Below are positions 27,715 to 37,534 of a DNA stretch of 64,000 nt, in pieces. The first letter of the stretch is position 1. The number at the start of each line of letters is the position of its first letter. Position numbers and translations under genes: made by a program. Location of the stretch: assembly GCA_022827225.1 (NCBI GenBank), contig JAJDTJ010000084.1, forward strand, positions 40,527-104,526, in the 5' to 3' direction. This DNA comes from Candidatus Poribacteria bacterium. GTDB taxonomy: Bacteria; Poribacteria; WGA-4E; WGA-3G. Under the pieces are notes generated by a model. The model was not told the origin of the DNA. It saw only the letters and a program-made list of their open reading frames with translations, and made no database searches.

Positions 27715-29763
27715 ATGAATTTCTTGTCTCCCACCTCACTCTTCCTATTTGGTCTGGCACTCCCGATTATCGCGCTGTACATCCTTAGGCTCCGGCGGCG
27801 GCGTGAACCGGTCTCTACATTGATGTTCTGGGAAGAACTTTTCAGGGAACGACAGACGACCTCCCTGTTCCAGAGACTGAAACATCTCCTATCGCTCTTG
27901 CTGCAGCTTCTATTTCTGATGCTCTTAGTGCTTGCGGTCGCCCGTCCGCAGTTCGCCTTCATAACCAAGTCCGCGCGGCAACTCGTTTTGATCATTGACC
28001 AATCGGCAAGTATGAACACTGTTGAAGAAGATACCGATGGACGCGCGCGGTTAGAGGTCGCTAAAGAACACGCCCTCCGAACCGTAGACGGGCTCCGTTT
28101 CATGGACGAAATGACCGTGATTAGTTCCCATACGCGCCCCATAATTCACATCCCGTTCACCAATCACCAGAAATCACTACGAACAGCGATTAACGCCATC
28201 CTACCGACCGACATCAGCACAAACCTCGAACCTGCTTATGATTTAGCACACGCGATTGCCCAAACGAAGCCTAACCCTGAAATCGTTATCCTCAGCGATT
28301 TTCATTCCGTTTCAGAAGAGCTGCTCGCTAAACTTAAGAGCGAAACCGAAGAAAACACGGATACCGAAAAACCGGACCCAGAGATCAAACGCCACTTGAT
28401 ACGAATAGGCAAAGCGAGCGATAATGTCGGTATTACGCAATTTCGAGTTCGCAAGAGTCTCGTCAACGCTTTCGACTATCAAACGCTGCTGCGTGTCGTC
28501 AACACCTCAGAAGAAGAAAAAAAGTTCAATGTTGAACTCTATTTTAACGAGAATCTTTTTGATGTCCGTCCTTACACACTTGCCCCCGGTGAAAGCAAAT
28601 CGGAGATTTTCAGTAACTTTGCGTTTGAGGGTGGAAAACTCAAAGCAGTACTTGACATCCAAGATGCACTCGCCACCGATAATACGGCTTATGCCACACT
28701 CCCGAAACGCGACCTTATCTCCGTTCTACTCGTGACATCGGGAAACCCATTTCTCCAGAAAGCACTCGCTGTAGATGAACAGATAAAACTCACTGTCCTC
28801 ACACCAACGGAATATGAAACCGACGTACTCCCTGACAGTGCTAATTCACAGGCGAAAAAAGATTATCAAGTCGTTATCTTTGACCGGTACAGTCCGTCCA
28901 TTCTCGGTGATGGGAATTATATGTTTATGTATCCACCTGCTGTTGACGCATCGGAAACGCCTACGCCTGAACTGAAATGGAATATTGGTGCAGCATTGGA
29001 GACACCGATCATTACGGATTGGGAACGGACACATCCTATCCTGCAGCACGTTCATCTGGAGAATGTCCAAATCGGTACAGCGTATCAGGTCACGCCACCG
29101 TCCACCGCACAGGTACTTGCTCGTTCATTTGAATCACCTGTGTTGTTCATTGACGTTACGCCGAACCGAAAAATTGTCTTTGCTGCTATTAATATCTTGG
29201 AATCCGATCTGCCATTACGTATCGCATTTCCGGTAATTATAGCGAACACAATCCAGTGGTTCCAACAACGTTCTGAAATTTTGGAATACCATCTCCATAC
29301 GGGAGAAGTCCTCAAACAGCGCATTGATTCGATAGGTGCAACCATTCAACCGAAATTAAAGGTAGAAACGGATTCGCAGCAGCTGGTAAAAATTACGGGG
29401 CCTGAAGACAAAACATGGGAAATCCCTATTGAACGAGACGAACTCCTATTTGATCAGACGCAACGCGCCGGTTTTTACGAATTGAAAATCTTGGAAGCAG
29501 CCGACGCCACAGTCGAAGAAGCATTATCAGAAACATCCAGTTCTACAGAGGAGAGCGGCGGAATCGTATGGTCAATCAACCTCGCTGACGCAACAGAATC
29601 GCACATCGGCGCTGATCCAGCAGTTGAAGACCTTCTCGATGAATCAGTGACACCGAAGGGTGCCACGTTTTTGCGTTATCCGCCGTGGGTCTACTTAGTA
29701 TTCCTCGCCCTCGGATTGAGCGTCGTCGAATGGTTCTTGTATCAACGTCGTCGAATCGATTAA
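27715..29763 (+). CDS. BatA-like von Willebrand A membrane protein
   Basis: This 682-residue protein begins with the classic BatA N-terminus: MNFLSPTSLFLFGLALPI, an RLRRRREPV basic turn, then a second membrane helix at about residues 54-78. The vWA domain follows, with metal site DQSAS at 95-99. A long central beta-rich region (CARDB-like) and an extended periplasmic part lead to a C-terminal membrane helix at about 655-675 and the tail YQRRRID. In Bat loci such proteins work with MoxR and DUF58. No Shine-Dalgarno precedes ATG 27715; the upstream bases are A-rich and belong to the repeat spacer, yet the N-terminal match fixes the start. The family is clear, the cellular process unknown. Confidence 0.88.
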   Translation: MNFLSPTSLFLFGLALPIIALYILRLRRRREPVSTLMFWEELFRERQTTSLFQRLKHLLSLLLQLLFLMLLVLAVARPQFAFITKSARQLVLIIDQSASMNTVEEDTDGRARLEVAKEHALRTVDGLRFMDEMTVISSHTRPIIHIPFTNHQKSLRTAINAILPTDISTNLEPAYDLAHAIAQTKPNPEIVILSDFHSVSEELLAKLKSETEENTDTEKPDPEIKRHLIRIGKASDNVGITQFRVRKSLVNAFDYQTLLRVVNTSEEEKKFNVELYFNENLFDVRPYTLAPGESKSEIFSNFAFEGGKLKAVLDIQDALATDNTAYATLPKRDLISVLLVTSGNPFLQKALAVDEQIKLTVLTPTEYETDVLPDSANSQAKKDYQVVIFDRYSPSILGDGNYMFMYPPAVDASETPTPELKWNIGAALETPIITDWERTHPILQHVHLENVQIGTAYQVTPPSTAQVLARSFESPVLFIDVTPNRKIVFAAINILESDLPLRIAFPVIIANTIQWFQQRSEILEYHLHTGEVLKQRIDSIGATIQPKLKVETDSQQLVKITGPEDKTWEIPIERDELLFDQTQRAGFYELKILEAADATVEEALSETSSSTEESGGIVWSINLADATESHIGADPAVEDLLDESVTPKGATFLRYPPWVYLVFLALGLSVVEWFLYQRRRID

Positions 29764-29810
29764 GGTAGTATAATCCGCTACCCAGACACTACTTGATAAG
29801 GGGGATATGG

Positions 29811-30407
29811 ATGAACAGCAAAACACTAAAAGTTACTGGTGCCGTAGTCTTCTCCTGTTTTGTAATGATCCTAATCGTCATCTATACACCCAAACCCGAG
29901 CCGCGCCACTCTAAAAGGAGGTTTCCCTCCAAGATAGTAGACCCAGAATATCTTAATTTAGCAAATCAAGCACTCTCAAAAACAAATAAGGCAAACCGAA
30001 CAGCACTTCAAAAGTTAAGGCAATTTACCCGTGGAGAAAAAATAGACTTCAGCTCGTTGACTGCAGCAAATACAGCAGCGATTGATGCCCTCGCTGAAGC
30101 GGACAAGTCAATAAAACTATGTAACGAGGAACTTCAAAAACTTAAAAAAGAAGAACCATCTCCCACAATTCTAATTGAAGCAAACATTAAACTGATTGCA
30201 TCTCTCAACGAGATAAGTGAAACCATGAAAACACTCCATATAGAGATTCAACACCTAAAAGAAGAAAATGCCCAACCTTTACTTCCACCTATTAAGAAAG
30301 TTATTGATGTTTCCACAAAGGTAACCGATGCCACCCAAAAAGGAACGAAGGCTATTGATGCAACAATCAAAGCATACCGCAAATACTACCAACTCGATCG
30401 ATTGTAG
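29811..30407 (+). CDS. Small membrane-anchored helical protein
   Basis: I do not recognise this 198-residue protein. ATG 29811 is used because AGGGGG at 29799-29804 lies six bases before it. One hydrophobic segment at about residues 8-25 is followed by Lys/Glu-rich alpha-helical sequence to the end, so it is probably an N-terminally anchored protein with an extracytoplasmic coiled coil. It lies 47 bases after the BatA-like gene and 51 before the first of three membrane paralogs, in the same direction, so it probably belongs to the same transcript. A TATAAT at 29769-29774 has no matching -35. Confidence 0.7.
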   Translation: MNSKTLKVTGAVVFSCFVMILIVIYTPKPEPRHSKRRFPSKIVDPEYLNLANQALSKTNKANRTALQKLRQFTRGEKIDFSSLTAANTAAIDALAEADKSIKLCNEELQKLKKEEPSPTILIEANIKLIASLNEISETMKTLHIEIQHLKEENAQPLLPPIKKVIDVSTKVTDATQKGTKAIDATIKAYRKYYQLDRL

Positions 30408-30458
30408 ATTGATAACAATTTTACAATAACAGCAAAAAGTTTAATAGGTAAAACGCAA

Positions 30459-31394
30459 GTGCTCAATTTAAATGAGGCAACACAATCAAACGACAGTAAT
30501 ACATCTATGCTTCAACCGATGGAATTTAGCCAGATTCTGGACACGACATTCAGTCTTTATCGGAAATATTTTTTGCTATTTTTAGGTATTATTGCTATCC
30601 TCTTTTTTGGCGAGTTAGCAGCCTATTCACTAAAAGGTTTCTTCTCTAACAGTTTGTTAAAAAACTTGATTGTAATTGGCATCAGTGAACCTTTTGCGTT
30701 GGTAAGCATGGGCGGGATAATCGTCGTGAGTGCAACCACCTATTTAGGAAGGCATATTACAAGTCGTGCTGCATTGCGACACACACTAAAAAGGTTTTTC
30801 CCAATGTTAGGCGGTTATCTTTTATGGTTATTGTTCTTCGCAATTTTGCTCATGGGCATTGTATTTTTTTTTAACGGTATGGTGCGCGCAAGATCTTTGG
30901 TATCATTATTCGCAATGCTACTCACTTGCATACCGGTCTCAACCTATTTTATCGTTCGTTGGTTATTTGTTGCAGAAACAGTTTTGCTTGAAAAATTACC
31001 CGTGGGCTCCGCGCTAAAACGGAGTAGTCAACTGGTTCGCAGGACGTGGTGGCGAGTCTGTAGCATATCCATCTCATTTTTCATACTGAGTAGTGCCATC
31101 AGCGTTATATTTAAGGTTTCAGTTGTATGCATCCTTGTGCTAACAAATATAGCAGGTGAAACAGATTTTATGGATATCATCCGATGGGCAACAACGGAGA
31201 ACGCGGTTGACAGCAGCAATTTACCTTTTTACGCGATTATGACGTGTACCGACTTAGTCGTTGATACACTTACCTTTCCCATTTGGATCATTGGCAATAC
31301 CCTTCTATACCTCGATTTACGAATACGAAAAGACCGGTCTGATATTGAGATACAGGTAGCCAACAGCAGCGGAGTTAGCCTAAATTCGGTATAA
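30459..31394 (+). CDS. Multi-pass membrane protein, paralog 1 of 3
   Basis: This 311-residue protein starts at GTG 30459; the start is supported by the third paralog, whose ATG 32458 is followed by the same Leu-Asn-Leu. After a short polar N-terminus comes the block QPMEFSQILDTTFSLYRK, then about six hydrophobic segments. The later motif LKRSSQLVRRTWWRVC and the ending FPIWIIGNTLLYLDLRIRK recur in the next two genes. The layout recalls the membrane domain seen in some glycerophosphodiester phosphodiesterases, found widely as stand-alone proteins of unknown role. No catalytic domain is present. It lies in the MoxR-vWA operon and may be a client or part of a membrane complex. Confidence 0.8.
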   Translation: MLNLNEATQSNDSNTSMLQPMEFSQILDTTFSLYRKYFLLFLGIIAILFFGELAAYSLKGFFSNSLLKNLIVIGISEPFALVSMGGIIVVSATTYLGRHITSRAALRHTLKRFFPMLGGYLLWLLFFAILLMGIVFFFNGMVRARSLVSLFAMLLTCIPVSTYFIVRWLFVAETVLLEKLPVGSALKRSSQLVRRTWWRVCSISISFFILSSAISVIFKVSVVCILVLTNIAGETDFMDIIRWATTENAVDSSNLPFYAIMTCTDLVVDTLTFPIWIIGNTLLYLDLRIRKDRSDIEIQVANSSGVSLNSV

Positions 31395-31475
31395 ACTTCA
31401 AGTATTTTCGGAGTTCCAGTCCGCGTATAGGTTAAGAGTCATATACGGATAACAACCTTAATAAGTTGAAAACAG

Positions 31476-32450
31476 ATGTCAGACGCAATCAATACAACAC
31501 AACTCAATGACAGGAATACTCCGTCCCTTCAGCCGATGGGAGTCGGTGAAATTCTTGATACCACGTTCAGTTTCTATCGGAACCATTTTTTGTTGTTCCT
31601 TGGGATCGCTGCCGTCCATTTCTTTGGAAGTCTCGTGAAATATTCGTTAGACGGATTCTTTTCAAACTCAGGTCTACCACGCATTATACCAAACCTTGTT
31701 AACATACCTTTTGCACTTGTAAGCACGGGAGCAGTCATCATCGCGACGGCTACAATTTATCTGGATGGAAATATAACGAGTAGGAATGCGTTGCAGCAAA
31801 CCCTCCGTCGGTTTTGGCATCTATTAGTGTGTCATCTTATATGGGTATTAGTTGCGACGATGCCGTTTACAAGCCTGTTCTTTCTTGTACCTACTATGTC
31901 AATTGGAACGTCTTTGGAATCAATCCTATTCATTCCGTTATGCCTCGCGCCATTCTCAATCCATTTTGCGGTGCGTTGGGGTTTTGTCGCCGAAACGCTT
32001 TTGCTTGAAAAAACTAACGTGCAAAATGCTTTCAAGCGGAGTAGTGAACTGGTTCGCGGCAGATGGTGGCGGGTCTGCGGGATACTTGTCTTGATTCTCC
32101 TGTTAAGTGCCGCTATTCACTATATATTTGAAATTTCGCTTGGAATTATCTTTGTTTTAGCAAAATCTGCAGGCGGAACGGACCTCAAAACTATCATCCA
32201 GTGGTCAGTTATGGAGACGGAACTCGGTAGCGGAAGCTTATTCTTTTATGCAATTATGACCACTACAGACTTAATTCTTAAAACATTTATCTTCCCAATT
32301 TGGGTCATCGGTATTACACTTCTATACTTTGACCAACGGATACGGAAAGAAGGATTTGATCTTGAGATACAAGTGGATAGCAGTGCTGTACACGGACCAG
32401 AGTCCACTGCGCCACAGGATCGATTAAAAGATAATAACTTAAACAATTAG
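31476..32450 (+). CDS. Multi-pass membrane protein, paralog 2 of 3
   Basis: This 324-residue protein repeats the plan of the gene before it: QPMGVGEILDTTFSFYRN near residue 18, about six membrane segments, the motif FKRSSELVRGRWWRVC, and the end FPIWVIGITLLYFDQRIRK. Similarity is spread over the whole length, so this is a tandem gene duplication rather than a shared domain. The next gene begins only 7 bases after its stop. Function is unknown; the basis for family assignment is the same GPDPase-membrane-domain-like layout, judged by eye. Confidence 0.8.
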   Translation: MSDAINTTQLNDRNTPSLQPMGVGEILDTTFSFYRNHFLLFLGIAAVHFFGSLVKYSLDGFFSNSGLPRIIPNLVNIPFALVSTGAVIIATATIYLDGNITSRNALQQTLRRFWHLLVCHLIWVLVATMPFTSLFFLVPTMSIGTSLESILFIPLCLAPFSIHFAVRWGFVAETLLLEKTNVQNAFKRSSELVRGRWWRVCGILVLILLLSAAIHYIFEISLGIIFVLAKSAGGTDLKTIIQWSVMETELGSGSLFFYAIMTTTDLILKTFIFPIWVIGITLLYFDQRIRKEGFDLEIQVDSSAVHGPESTAPQDRLKDNNLNN

Positions 32451-32457
32451 AAAACAA

Positions 32458-33519
32458 ATGCTAAACTTAACTGATACAGTCCAAGCAAACAATAGTAATA
32501 CATCCACACTCCGACCATTGGGATTTAGCGGAATTCTTGATACAATCTTTAGTCTGTACCGGAAGCATTTTCGGCTGTTTTTAGGTATTATCGCCGTTGA
32601 TTTTTGTGGATACTTAGTGATGTATGTGTTGGCGCGTCTTCTCCCAAATTTCCCGTTAAAAAGTTTGCTAACAGATCTTGTTGGCATGCCCTTTGGCCTT
32701 GTCAGCATGGGCGGAATAATCGTCACAACAGCCACAGTCTATTTAGGCAAGCATATCAGAAGCCTCAACGCATTGAAACAAGCCCTATATCGGTTTTGGC
32801 AGATGTTGGCATGTCATCTGCCATGGAATTTAGTCTTCGGGACACCGCGCATCGGTATGGTTGCCCTTCTTTTTATGATTTTTACGAATACCGAATTAAT
32901 AACGCCAGCCCTGTTTACTATCACCTTATTAGCTGCTGTGCCTTTTTCAATTTATCTTCCTATAGATTTGTGGTACTTGATTCCTTCTTTTCCAGCTTCG
33001 GTTATGATTGACCGAACGTGGGTCCGTTTCATTCCTTTGGCTCTTGCACCGTTCGCTATTTACTTTACTGTGCGTTGGTTGTTTGCTGCCGTAGTTGTCC
33101 TACTTGAGGGGTCCCTCATCCGACGCGCTTTTGCGAGGAGTAATGCACTTACGCGTGGTAGATGGTGGCGAATATGGGGAACGTTAATCTCTCTTTCCGT
33201 ATTGAGCTTCGCGATTCAGCATATCGTCGTGACGACGATTGGATTCATCCTTATGCTAACAAAAGTGATGGGTGAAACAACCTCTATGGACATCCTCAAA
33301 TGGATGGTAAGGTACAGCTTTGAGAGCAGCAATCCGCTGTTTTTTATGATTATGTGGTGGATCAACCGGATCATTGGTTTTTTCATTTTCCCAATTTGGA
33401 TCATCGGTATTACGCTTCTATACTTTGATTTACGGATACGAAAAGAGGAATTTGATCTTAAAATGCAGGTAAACAGCACTACTGCTATGCCTACGCTAAT
33501 ACAAGGACATGGCACATAA
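32458..33519 (+). CDS. Multi-pass membrane protein, paralog 3 of 3
   Basis: At 353 residues this is the longest of the three paralogs. It keeps RPLGFSGILDTIFSLYRK, the motif FARSNALTRGRWWRIW and the end FPIWIIGITLLYFDLRIRK. About 30 extra residues near position 160-195 (around LWYLIPSFPASVMIDRTW) may add a membrane re-entrant or an extra segment. Start ATG 32458 lies 7 bases after the previous stop. Its own stop codon sits inside a 13-base tandem duplication that also carries the start of the next gene, so the two are very tightly linked. Confidence 0.8.
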   Translation: MLNLTDTVQANNSNTSTLRPLGFSGILDTIFSLYRKHFRLFLGIIAVDFCGYLVMYVLARLLPNFPLKSLLTDLVGMPFGLVSMGGIIVTTATVYLGKHIRSLNALKQALYRFWQMLACHLPWNLVFGTPRIGMVALLFMIFTNTELITPALFTITLLAAVPFSIYLPIDLWYLIPSFPASVMIDRTWVRFIPLALAPFAIYFTVRWLFAAVVVLLEGSLIRRAFARSNALTRGRWWRIWGTLISLSVLSFAIQHIVVTTIGFILMLTKVMGETTSMDILKWMVRYSFESSNPLFFMIMWWINRIIGFFIFPIWIIGITLLYFDLRIRKEEFDLKMQVNSTTAMPTLIQGHGT

Positions 33520-33541
33520 AATTATGGAATAAAATTATGGA
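33516..33541 (+). repeat. 13-base tandem duplication over a stop/start junction
   Basis: ATAAAATTATGGA occurs twice without a gap, at 33516-33528 and 33529-33541. The first copy holds the stop codon of the upstream gene and an ATG that runs only Met-Glu-stop. The second copy holds the start codon of the downstream gene (33537). Confidence 0.9.
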
Positions 33542-36113
33542 AATTACACGACCTCTCTTACTATTTTTGCTTTTACTACTACCGCTGCTTTACTACGGTT
33601 TCCGTCGTAGTCTCGTAGATCTATCGCGAACGCAACGCGTGATTAGCCTAATTACGCGAATTATCATTGTCCTGCTGCTAATTTTGAGTGTGGCTGATGT
33701 CCAGTACCTGAAAACCGATGAGAAATTAGCAGTCATGTTTCTCACAGACATCTCAGACAGTATCTCAGAGGATGGATTGACGAAAACAACGGATTACGTC
33801 AACGCGGCACTGAAATTACAAGGTAGGAACCAGCAAGCCGGTCTCATCGCATTCACGGACAAGACAGAAATAATCCAAGCGTTATCGCAAAGTGAAGATA
33901 AAACCGATACTGAATTGGAACTCGCTGAAATCAAGAAAACGTGGCTGGATGCAGACGAGGAGGCAGGAGACACGACAAACATCGCAGAAGCCATTGAAAC
34001 AGCATGGGGTTTCTTTCCAGCAAATGCTAATAAACGGATCGTCCTAATTACAGATGGTGTCGAAACACAAGGTGAAGCAATTCACACAGCACTTCGCGGA
34101 AAAGACTTCGGTATACAAATTGACACGGTGCCGATACACCCGAGCGATGAACCGGAAGTTATGGTTCAGAAACTCAATATGCCTGCGCAAGTCAAACAGG
34201 GCGCCCCTTTCAATGTAGAAGTACTCGTCCACAGCAACCATGAAGATATCGCAGAGATCCGCCTCTTCAAAAACAAGTTCGAGGTGGCTAAACAGGAGGC
34301 ACGCCTTGAAGCAGGCGAAAATCGGGTGATATTCACCCAGACGGCTATGGAGAGTGGAACACTTACCTACGACGCGATCTGCCGAACAACAGAAGATACA
34401 CGCTACGATAACAACCGCGCACTCGGTATCGTTTCCGTTACAGGTAAACCGAAAGTCCTCCTAATTGATGAAAACGAGTCGCAGGCACGGTATCTCACAA
34501 GAGTCCTCGAAGATGCCAAGATTCGCGTGGATGTTCGTAACGGGCTTGGCGTACCGAATGAACTTGCCGACTTACAAAATTATGAACTCATCATCTTCAG
34601 TGATGTTCCCGCGAATCGTCTCACTGAAAAACAGATGGATCTCGTCCGGACTTATGTCCAAGACCTCGGCGGCGGTTTTATGATGCTCGGCGGTGAAAAT
34701 AGCTTCGGACTTGGCGGTTATTACAAAACGCCAATTGAGGCGATTCTACCTGTCCGTACCGATACCGAAAAGAAGAAAGAGACCCCCTCTCTGGCGATCG
34801 TTCTGGTCATCGATAAATCGGGAAGTATGGGCGGTATTAAGATTGAATTAGCGAAAGAGGCAGCGAGAGCATCGGTGGACCTGCTCGGACAACGCGATAA
34901 AATCGGAGTCATCGCATTTGATGGCTCCCCGTTCTGGATTACAGAGATGCACGATGCCTCGGATAAGCAGTACATCTCAAATCAGATCGGTTCACTTGTC
35001 GCTGGCGGCGGCACGAACCTCTACCCGGCACTGGAACAGGCTTACTTCGCGCTGACAGAGACAACAGCCAAACTCAAGCACGTCATCGTTCTCAGTGACG
35101 GACACTCTACACCCGGAGACTGGTACGGCATCGCGAATGCCATGTATAGTGAGAGCATCACAATCTCAACAGTCGGTATCGGCAGCGGTGCCGATATGAA
35201 TATGCTCGGTAACCTCGCCAACTGGGGCGGCGGTCGCGAATACTTCACCCAAGACCCCTATAACGTCCCGCAGATTTTCGCGAAGGAGACCGTCACGGCA
35301 TCCAAATCCGCGATTATTGACGAACCTTTTATTCCACAACAGATCAGACCCACCCAAGTCTTGAGCGGAATCGACTTGGAACTCGCACCGTTCCTACTCG
35401 GCTATGTTGCGACGCAACCGCGCCCTACAGCCGAAACCTTCCTCGTTTCCGATAGGGGGGATCCGCTGCTCGCAAGTTGGCAATATGGATTAGGGAAATC
35501 TGTCGCCTTCACCTCTGATGCTAAAGCGCGATGGGCTGCCGATTGGTTAGAGTGGCCCGGATACGGTAAGTTCTGGACCCAACTCGTCCGAGATACGATG
35601 CGGAAAACAACGCTCAGCAACTTCCAAACAGAGATCACTAAGGATAAAGGCACCGCCCACCTCGCTATTGATGCTCTTGGAGAAACTGGGGAATTCCTGA
35701 ACGAATTGGAAAGCGACATCTCTCTCATCGGACCCAACCTCAAAAAGCAACAACTCGCTGTTACACAGAGTGCGCCAGGACATTACGAACTCGATTTCCC
35801 GACAAAAGACATAGGCCCCTATTTCGTTAATATCATGCAAAAACAGGCAGGTGAAATCGTCAATACCCAAGTGACGGGAACCGTTGTCTCCTACCCTGAG
35901 GAATATGTCGTTCACAACGCCGATGAATCGCTGCTGAGCCAACTCTCGGCAACATCCGGTGGGAAATACGACGTTTCAGTGGAAGACGCATTCAGAGACC
36001 CCGAAAACCCAGTAATGCTTCGGATTCATCTTTGGAGACCGTTTCTCATCGCGGCACTCTGTCTGTTACTCATAGATATCGCGTTGCGTCGAATTGATCT
36101 GATACGCCACTAA
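33537..36113 (+). CDS. Membrane protein with two vWA domains and a GATase1-like fold
   Basis: This 858-residue protein has two N-terminal membrane helices (about residues 5-22 and 35-53). The first vWA domain has metal site DISDS at 71-75. A GATase1-like region follows at about 305-405 (VLLIDENESQ, GGGFMMLGGENSFGLGG). A second vWA domain has DKSGS at 426-430. A further beta-rich region leads to a last membrane helix at about 835-850. This is the usual make-up of large vWA/glutamine-amidotransferase-like proteins in MoxR loci; the amidotransferase fold is normally without catalysis there. No Shine-Dalgarno is visible: ATG 33537 is the second copy of a duplicated junction. It closes the MoxR block, and the next gene has its own ribosome site 14 bases on. 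Confidence 0.88.
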   Translation: MEITRPLLLFLLLLLPLLYYGFRRSLVDLSRTQRVISLITRIIIVLLLILSVADVQYLKTDEKLAVMFLTDISDSISEDGLTKTTDYVNAALKLQGRNQQAGLIAFTDKTEIIQALSQSEDKTDTELELAEIKKTWLDADEEAGDTTNIAEAIETAWGFFPANANKRIVLITDGVETQGEAIHTALRGKDFGIQIDTVPIHPSDEPEVMVQKLNMPAQVKQGAPFNVEVLVHSNHEDIAEIRLFKNKFEVAKQEARLEAGENRVIFTQTAMESGTLTYDAICRTTEDTRYDNNRALGIVSVTGKPKVLLIDENESQARYLTRVLEDAKIRVDVRNGLGVPNELADLQNYELIIFSDVPANRLTEKQMDLVRTYVQDLGGGFMMLGGENSFGLGGYYKTPIEAILPVRTDTEKKKETPSLAIVLVIDKSGSMGGIKIELAKEAARASVDLLGQRDKIGVIAFDGSPFWITEMHDASDKQYISNQIGSLVAGGGTNLYPALEQAYFALTETTAKLKHVIVLSDGHSTPGDWYGIANAMYSESITISTVGIGSGADMNMLGNLANWGGGREYFTQDPYNVPQIFAKETVTASKSAIIDEPFIPQQIRPTQVLSGIDLELAPFLLGYVATQPRPTAETFLVSDRGDPLLASWQYGLGKSVAFTSDAKARWAADWLEWPGYGKFWTQLVRDTMRKTTLSNFQTEITKDKGTAHLAIDALGETGEFLNELESDISLIGPNLKKQQLAVTQSAPGHYELDFPTKDIGPYFVNIMQKQAGEIVNTQVTGTVVSYPEEYVVHNADESLLSQLSATSGGKYDVSVEDAFRDPENPVMLRIHLWRPFLIAALCLLLIDIALRRIDLIRH

Positions 36114-36126
36114 AAGGAGACAAAAG

Positions 36127-37506
36127 ATGAAAAGATGTAGAGGGTATGTGGGTATCATGACCGTTGTTGGTTGGTTTTGGTTGTGTTCGGTAACATTGGC
36201 CGCAACGGTTCATGTCCCCGAAGATCAGCCGACAATTCAATCCGGTATCGATGCCGCAGAAAACGGCGATACGGTTCTGGTAAACGACGGTATCTATACC
36301 GGTAAAGGAAACGTCAACATTAGCTTTAGTGGAAAACAGATTACCGTTAAGTCTCGCAACGGTGCCGAAGGGACGATTATCGACTGTCAAGAGACACCGA
36401 GTACGCGAGGTTTCGCTTTTGAAAGTAAAGAGACGCACGCTTCGGTGTTAGATGGGTTCACGATTAAAAATGGCGTACACGATCTCGGCGGTGGAATTTA
36501 CTGCTACACCGCTTCACCAACGATCAAAAACTGTATCATTACCCAAAACCAAGCGACTGCAACGCGCTTCCACGGTCAAGGCGGTGGCGGTATTTATGGC
36601 ACAGATACCACCGTACACATAATCGACTGTCTAATCACGAAAAATAAAGCCGACTCCGGTTTCGGTAGCGGTGTTCTCATTGACGGAAATGCCGTATGGA
36701 CATTCAATACACTCCAATCGGTGACGCTCGATAATTGCACTATCTCAGAGAATATCGGTAGCGGCGTTGTTTGTCTCGATTTAAGCCCCGCTATCATAAA
36801 AGACTGCACAGTGCTTCAAAACAGTGGACGTGGCATTGTGAATACTTTTTTCTCGCGCGGCACCTCTATTACCAATTGTCGTATTGGGCAAAACGCGGGC
36901 GGCGGCATAGAATGCAGCGAAGAATCCTATGCTAAAATCGAGGACTGTATCATCAAACAAAATACAGCCGAATACGGTGGTGGAATTTACTGTAGTCCCA
37001 CTTCAGAAATCGAAGTTTCAGGATGCATCATCGCAGAAAACATGGCAACAGAGACCGGTGGTGGCATTGACGTTATTTCGACCCGTGGGGCGGCAACCAT
37101 CACGCATTGTACCATCACAGAGAACACGGCACATGACAGAGGTGGTGGTATTGCTGCCCACATCGAATTCAGTCAATTTACCCTCACCAATTCAATCGTT
37201 TGGAATAATCACTCGCACGGTGACCATGCAGAGGTCTCTCCAGGAGGTAGACGTGTAATCATTAAATTGTGTGATATCCGAGGTGGGGTTGCAGGAATGG
37301 GTCGCGAACCGGATGGAGATTGGTTTATCTATGAAAATAACATCGACGCTGATCCGCGTTTCATTAATTCGGATGCCGGTGATTACCGACTGGAACCGAA
37401 TAGTCCAGCCGCGGTGATGGGTGCACAACCGCCACTCGGCGGCGTTACCGCTGTAACGCACAAGAAAAAGCAGTTGGTAACATGGGGTGAGCTCAAGATC
37501 AAGTAA
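36127..37506 (+). CDS. Secreted right-handed beta-helix protein
   Basis: This 459-residue protein has AAAGGAG about eight bases before ATG 36127, and a signal peptide with cleavage near TLAA (residue 26). The mature part starts with VHVPEDQPTIQSGIDAA and NGDTVLVNDGIY, the usual entry into a parallel beta-helix of the pectate-lyase-like type. Repeated coils follow: GGGIYCYTASPTIKNCIIT, then several with ITxNxA and GGGI turns. Such proteins bind or cleave polysaccharides or serve as surface proteins. No lyase active site can be named from sequence. It follows the last vWA gene after 13 bases and may be read through from that operon. Confidence 0.85.
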   Translation: MKRCRGYVGIMTVVGWFWLCSVTLAATVHVPEDQPTIQSGIDAAENGDTVLVNDGIYTGKGNVNISFSGKQITVKSRNGAEGTIIDCQETPSTRGFAFESKETHASVLDGFTIKNGVHDLGGGIYCYTASPTIKNCIITQNQATATRFHGQGGGGIYGTDTTVHIIDCLITKNKADSGFGSGVLIDGNAVWTFNTLQSVTLDNCTISENIGSGVVCLDLSPAIIKDCTVLQNSGRGIVNTFFSRGTSITNCRIGQNAGGGIECSEESYAKIEDCIIKQNTAEYGGGIYCSPTSEIEVSGCIIAENMATETGGGIDVISTRGAATITHCTITENTAHDRGGGIAAHIEFSQFTLTNSIVWNNHSHGDHAEVSPGGRRVIIKLCDIRGGVAGMGREPDGDWFIYENNIDADPRFINSDAGDYRLEPNSPAAVMGAQPPLGGVTAVTHKKKQLVTWGELKIK

Positions 37507-37534
37507 TTCAACTAAGCAGGAGATGTGGAATACA

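Noticed and set aside
29769..29774. TATAAT as a promoter for the small helical protein
   Set aside because: No -35-like hexamer at 16-18 bases and no TGn extension; the gene is more simply read from the operon.
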